The notes under the pieces: generated by a model
The model's input: only the letters and a program-made list of their open reading frames with translations
Databases searched by the model: none
What the model was told of the DNA's origin: nothing
Part shown: positions 53,938-57,713 of the stretch, one piece after another
How the letters are laid out: the number at the start of each line of letters is the position of its first letter
Numbering within the stretch: the stretch's first letter is position 1
Source: Ignavibacteriota bacterium
GTDB lineage: Bacteria > Bacteroidota > Ignavibacteria > Tepidaquicellales > OLB5
Assembly: GCA_003820375.1 (NCBI GenBank)
Contig: RPQH01000019.1
Coordinates: forward strand, 1 to 57,713
Direction: 5' to 3'
Length of the DNA: 57,713 nucleotides
Translations under genes and position numbers: made by a program

Positions 53938-54034
53938 ACAATGACGAATTACGAATGACGAATTACGGATGACAAGTTACGGATGACAAGTTACATATGA
54001 TGAGTTACGAATGACAAGTTACGAATGACGAATT
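53938..54034 (+). repeat. 14-base tandem array after the lipoprotein gene
   Basis: About seven units of GAATGACGAATTAC and GGATGACAAGTTAC, starting just after the stop codon at 53932-53934. Confidence 0.82.
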
Positions 54035-54102
54035 GTTTGGATTGTATATTTTGGAGTGTCCGGCAGCTGCGGATTACTGCATGGTTATTCATATCTGAAA
54101 CT

Positions 54103-54915
54103 TCATTTCTCAATAAAATCATATTTATTTTCTCTTAATTTAATTTCATTCAATTCGGATTTCCGGTATATAAGATTTATTCCCTGCAAATTATCACGCA
54201 GAAAAAAATAATTATTTGTTTGCCCGATAAAAACAGTATCCTTTCCTGATGTAATTTGTTTATCCCGGTAAGTAAACTCAATATTGTAAACGGGAAAACC
54301 TTTTAAAGTCTGTACCGCCCTGGAAAAATCCGAAAATGTAATAAATGCAAGATAAGTTATTAACAGCATTATTACCAGCAGGATGTTATGTATATTTAAC
54401 TCATCTTTTACGGGATATTTTTTCTCGATGACATAATCGATGAACTGCATTAATAAAAAAGACCAAATAGTTATCAGCACAACATAAGGAACCCTGTATG
54501 TAAAAACGCTGTCACCGCTGCGGCTCCACTCTGTTATTGCATAAATTGTAAAATATAAAATCATAATTACAGAAAGCACTTTAACGAATAAATCAAAAGC
54601 TGAAAATATTTTTTTTGTTACAGATACTCCGGCATGTCTATCCTTTCCCGATTTGAACAAAATATCATAGCTGTTTCTTAAATACGGCTCTGTAGTCAAG
54701 CCCGAGCTGCGGCTGATAATCAACGATAATACTACTATTATCGTATATAAAAAAATGTATGTAGCTTTGGGTAAAAAAGATAGAATTATTTCGCCGGTTG
54801 AAACAAAATCATATATAGGAATATCGAAGTACATAAAATAGAAATGCAGGTCCCAATAACCTAAAAATATTAAAATCACAGAGAAAAACGGCAAATAATT
54901 GTGTAAATTTTTCAA
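54103..54915 (-). CDS. Membrane protein of unknown function
   Basis: A 270-residue protein with about five hydrophobic segments in its first 200 residues (for example LPFFSVILIFLGYW, IFLYTIIVVLSLII, LSVIMILYFTIYAI, VVLITIWSFLLMQFI, ILLVIMLLITYLAFITF) and a soluble C-terminal 65 residues (AVQTLKGFPVYNIEFTYRDKQITSGKDTVFIGQTNNYFFLRDNL). The C-terminal part recalls a small strand domain of the kind found on bacterial membrane proteins. I do not recognise the family. It is a single-gene unit between repeat-rich gaps. Confidence 0.75.
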   Translation of the reverse strand: MKNLHNYLPFFSVILIFLGYWDLHFYFMYFDIPIYDFVSTGEIILSFLPKATYIFLYTIIVVLSLIISRSSGLTTEPYLRNSYDILFKSGKDRHAGVSVTKKIFSAFDLFVKVLSVIMILYFTIYAITEWSRSGDSVFTYRVPYVVLITIWSFLLMQFIDYVIEKKYPVKDELNIHNILLVIMLLITYLAFITFSDFSRAVQTLKGFPVYNIEFTYRDKQITSGKDTVFIGQTNNYFFLRDNLQGINLIYRKSELNEIKLRENKYDFIEK

Positions 54916-55647
54916 TATTTTAACATTAATTATAAGAAAAATACAGCTTCCGCTTCAATATTAAAATTGTAAATATATTTATGTATGATAAACGTTTCTT
55001 GCTTTTGCCCCGCCTACCTTTGGCGGGGGGTACCCTCTGGGTCACCCAATCAGCAGAACACAGATGACACAGATTATTTTAGCCACGGAGAACACTGAGA
55101 CATTGGAGGTAAAACCGGTAGCACAGACACTCTTGTCTGTGTATGATGAGAACAGTGGGAACAATAATTTTTGCCACAAAGACACAAAGGCACTAAGAGG
55201 AAGTATCCATTCATCCAATTCAAATTTGAATATTTCCACACACTTCTACTACTTCTTACCAAATTTTTTTACCACACCACTCCTTGCCAAATTTCTATTT
55301 GGTAAGGGAATGACAAGAGATTTATAATCCTACGTGATACCTTTCCCAAATAGAAATTTGGGAAAGAGGGCTTACATTTATCAATGTGTTTCGAATGAGT
55401 TATAATTGCTATTTGTTTTCATAGAGCAAAACACTTCAAACAAATAACGTTCGACACAATTATCAACTTTAATAAATTTTACTTTCATTTTCTTTATTCA
55501 ATTCTGACCTGGTGTAATATTTTTTAAATCCTTTCCTTTTTTCTTCTTTCCATCCTCCAGCAACGGAGAGGTGTATTTTCTATGAACATTATACTGAAAT
55601 TTTCACATTGATGACTTATTTTCAATGGGAAAATTATTTGTATTTTT
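54916..55647. other. Intergenic region with double-hairpin element
   Basis: No gene supported. A short palindrome CCCCGCC/GGCGGGG lies at about 55008-55028, followed by CACAGATGACACAGATTA words (about 55059-55076) and the double-hairpin element at 55271-55370. The last 270 bases show no clear signal. Confidence 0.55.
55271..55370. repeat. Double-hairpin element, copy 2
   Basis: Same layout as 23171-23270: CCACACCACTCCTTG, then a left hairpin with TTTCTATTTGGTAAG, GAGATTTATAATCCT in the middle, and a right hairpin (55341-55366) pairing CTTTCCCAAAT with ATTTGGGAAAG. The two copies differ mainly between the hairpins. Confidence 0.8.
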
Positions 55648-56637
55648 CTATTCATCAGGATTTTTATTCAACGAAAATTCAAATGTATATTTACCATTTG
55701 TATTTATATCAACCGGGAAAATTCTAATTAAATATTCACCAACTGTTAAATCTTTATCAAATCTAAATTCTGTGCCTAAAGCATCTTCTTCTCTACCGGG
55801 GCTTAAATATGTATAATATCCGGCTCTTTTACCTCCATTCTCCTTATAAAAAATCCCTACCGCCACTTTTATATCACCACAAATATTTATAACACAATTT
55901 GCCGTACGCTTTGACTCAAATTCGCTGGTGCAAACATCTATAACGCAAAATTTATATAAGTCATAATGGGCATATTTTTCAACATCCCTTTCAATATTAT
56001 CTCCATTTTTTATTTCTACAACATTATCTTCAACATCAGGATAGGCTAATTTCAAAAATTCTTTATCCATTTGTGATAGCACCTGTGGCTGTTCATAATT
56101 AATACTTTGATCGTTTGTACTTGATGGAATAGGGTACATCATTATTGAATTCTCATCAAAATCAAAATATTGGATTTCGTTTTTTCTATAGGTCCGTCCT
56201 ACATTTGCTTCGTATTCAGCTGCACTATATCCTTGATCATGCATATAGTACTGTTTTAGTTTTGAATAATTAAATGTAATAGGTATTAACGGATGAAAAA
56301 TTTCATGTATTAATCCAAGAACATGACCAAATTCATGCAGTATTTTTTGTTCAGATAAATTTTCAGCTATAGCTTCACGAAAACAAATATTAGAAAACTC
56401 AATTTCTTCATTTAATAAATCATTTCCAACAAGTGATCTTGTAGATTTACCAAATTCAACTCGAATTTCAGCATTTTGCGGTTCTTCAACACGTTCAAAA
56501 GATAAATTGGCACCAGATTCTTCAATCCATCTATTTGCAGTTCTAAAAACCTTTTCCTTTACTTCTTCATCTCCATTCATAAAGTATATTTTTAAAACCT
56601 GCCCTGTTTTCCATTTTTTTTCAAAATCTAAAATCAT
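55648..56637 (-). CDS. Metzincin-type zinc metalloprotease (astacin/M12A-like)
   Basis: A 329-residue protein with the zinc site HEFGHVLGLIHE (residues 101-112, His101, His105 and His111, Glu102 catalytic) and a Met-turn NSIMMYP (164-169), the hallmark of metzincins; the HExxHxxGxxHE form is closest to astacins. Residues 25-60 make the usual first strands. The last 120 residues form a beta domain (YDLYKFCVIDVCTSEF, TANCVINICGDIKVAVGIF) like a pre-peptidase C-terminal domain. There is no signal peptide, propeptide or sorting domain, which is unusual for a family of secreted enzymes. No immunity or inhibitor gene is seen nearby. Confidence 0.85.
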   Translation of the reverse strand: MILDFEKKWKTGQVLKIYFMNGDEEVKEKVFRTANRWIEESGANLSFERVEEPQNAEIRVEFGKSTRSLVGNDLLNEEIEFSNICFREAIAENLSEQKILHEFGHVLGLIHEIFHPLIPITFNYSKLKQYYMHDQGYSAAEYEANVGRTYRKNEIQYFDFDENSIMMYPIPSSTNDQSINYEQPQVLSQMDKEFLKLAYPDVEDNVVEIKNGDNIERDVEKYAHYDLYKFCVIDVCTSEFESKRTANCVINICGDIKVAVGIFYKENGGKRAGYYTYLSPGREEDALGTEFRFDKDLTVGEYLIRIFPVDINTNGKYTFEFSLNKNPDE

Positions 56638-57713
56638 TTTATTCTCCTTCTTTTTTTAAATGATTATTAATTTTAAAAATTACAATAAAAATGTTTCGCC
56701 ATAATTTTCTTATTAGGAAAGAAATTTTTTCAAAGCGAATAACAAACAGAAAATTTCCAGAGGTTAATATTCTATAGTGAAACCAGCAGTTCTTTGAAAG
56801 GTAATCAACTGTAATATAATGATTTTTCTTAATTTAGTCAAAACAGCATTGTCGTTAATCTATAATATTCCCATGTTAGTTTCTTCTTTAACTTACAATA
56901 ATTATGCAAGGGTTTTTTAATATTTAACATGGTACGTTTTTTGATTTTTGGTAATTGTTGTTTACAGTACAAAATATAAATTGGGGGTTTGGGTATATTT
57001 TTTCTAGATAGCTTATAATCCGTGGATCAATGGCTTTTTTATTCTCTTTTGTCTTTTGTTTGAATGAAAATTATAAATGCTATACAAATATGGATTACTG
57101 CTTTCGCGGGTATGACAATTGATGGGATAATTTATTCTGTTCATAACCAGACAAGAATATTCATTCTCCCGTTTTATCTCCAATGTCTCTGCTGCAAGTC
57201 CCGATTCCCCGGGATGGTCTCTGTGGCTAAAAAATCTGCAAAAATCCATCCCATCCGCCTCATCTGTGTTCTGCCGGCTGGATTTCATTTTCTGTTTGAC
57301 CGAGTTGGGTTCAAAACAGTGCGGAGTTGGGGTCAAGTTGTGCCGGAGTTGGGGTCAAGTTGGTATCAAGTTGGGTTATCGTTTTTCGAAAACAGGGGTT
57401 AAGTCATTGCAGTATAAGGAGATAACGCCGTCAGAAATGTGAGATTTTCGATTTAAAATTTGCGATTTAGAGCCGGAAACGCAACTTTTTCATCAAAATA
57501 AAACTTCACTATATCATTAACTATTATCGCTATGGGAAAAATTCAGTATTAAATAATTGTCGCCGTTACTGGAGAGTTAAAGTATTACTTGAAGGATTAT
57601 CCGGCTCATTATAAAACACACCCCTTCCACTTCGCTCCCTCCCCTCTCGAGAGGGGAATCCTTACCTCTTTATTTATCTATTGATTAAAATTGCTTAAAA
57701 AGCACTCTAAACA
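56638..57713. other. Gene-poor right edge
   Basis: No gene is supported in this 1.08-kb stretch; the short open frames look like chance. Visible features are a half REP-like word (CTTTCGCGGGTATGAC, about 57102), a degenerate direct repeat of GGAGTTGGGGTCAAGTT (about 57322-57361) and a perfect 16-base palindrome CCCCTCTCGAGAGGGG at 57641-57656. Confidence 0.6.

Noticed and set aside
57013..57402. Overlapping small open frames near the right edge on both strands
   Set aside because: No ribosome-binding site and no recognisable family; the region includes repeat words, and codon use looks random.

Overview
The window looks like chromosome from an Ignavibacteria-type member of the Bacteroidota/Chlorobiota lineage. 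The evidence is an A+T-rich composition, several lipoproteins, two secreted proteins ending in a type IX secretion sorting domain with the NYPNPFNP motif, a candidate TAnnTTTG promoter, and the gene content. It contains the replication-initiation region: dnaA, an 835-base A+T-rich non-coding stretch, mnmE, and three perfect parS sites. I see no rRNA, tRNA, CRISPR array, prophage or transposase gene.

Layout. 0.4-5.4 kb: two paralogous lipoproteins and a DUF3298-like lipoprotein overlapping a sodium:solute symporter. 6.2-11.3 kb: oligopeptidase B, a short-chain dehydrogenase, a small lipoprotein and a MazEF-type toxin-antitoxin pair. 11.5-20.7 kb: a transcription/translation superoperon on the minus strand, read nusA-infB-rbfA-truB-ribF-rpsO-pnp, with a terminator-like hairpin in the nusA leader. 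21-27.4 kb: a DUF305 lipoprotein, a ferredoxin-nitroreductase, a secreted nuclease-family protein and two tandem beta-propeller lipoproteins. 27.5-31.2 kb: a metal-uptake operon (DtxR/MntR-type regulator, binding protein, ATPase, and a permease fused to a second DtxR-like sensor domain). 31.3-40.7 kb: outer-membrane protein, thiolase, pgsA-pgpA-cinA, a four-helix-bundle (S23) gene, an MlaF-like ATPase and menA. 41.3-46.6 kb: kdsC and partner, arylamine N-acetyltransferase, nth, a small lipoprotein and a secreted propeller protein. 46.7-53 kb: rsmG-mnmG, parS, mnmE, origin region, dnaA. 53-57.7 kb: a lipoprotein, a membrane protein, a metzincin protease and a gene-poor end.

The most unusual aspect is between the genes. 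At least five kinds of small intergenic repeat occur: 200-280-base palindromic elements with terminal inverted repeats and direct-repeat flanks (four copies); elements with alternating CAAGGGGTGATT words; a 100-base double-hairpin element; a GTGTCAGG element; and short-period (8-15 base) tandem arrays. Nine of these arrays start at, or include, a stop codon. One four-helix-bundle gene lies between inverted arrays, an architecture like that of the intervening sequences of 23S rRNA genes. The permease-DtxR fusion, resembling chlamydial YtgCR, together with a free DtxR regulator in one operon, is the most interesting protein-level observation.
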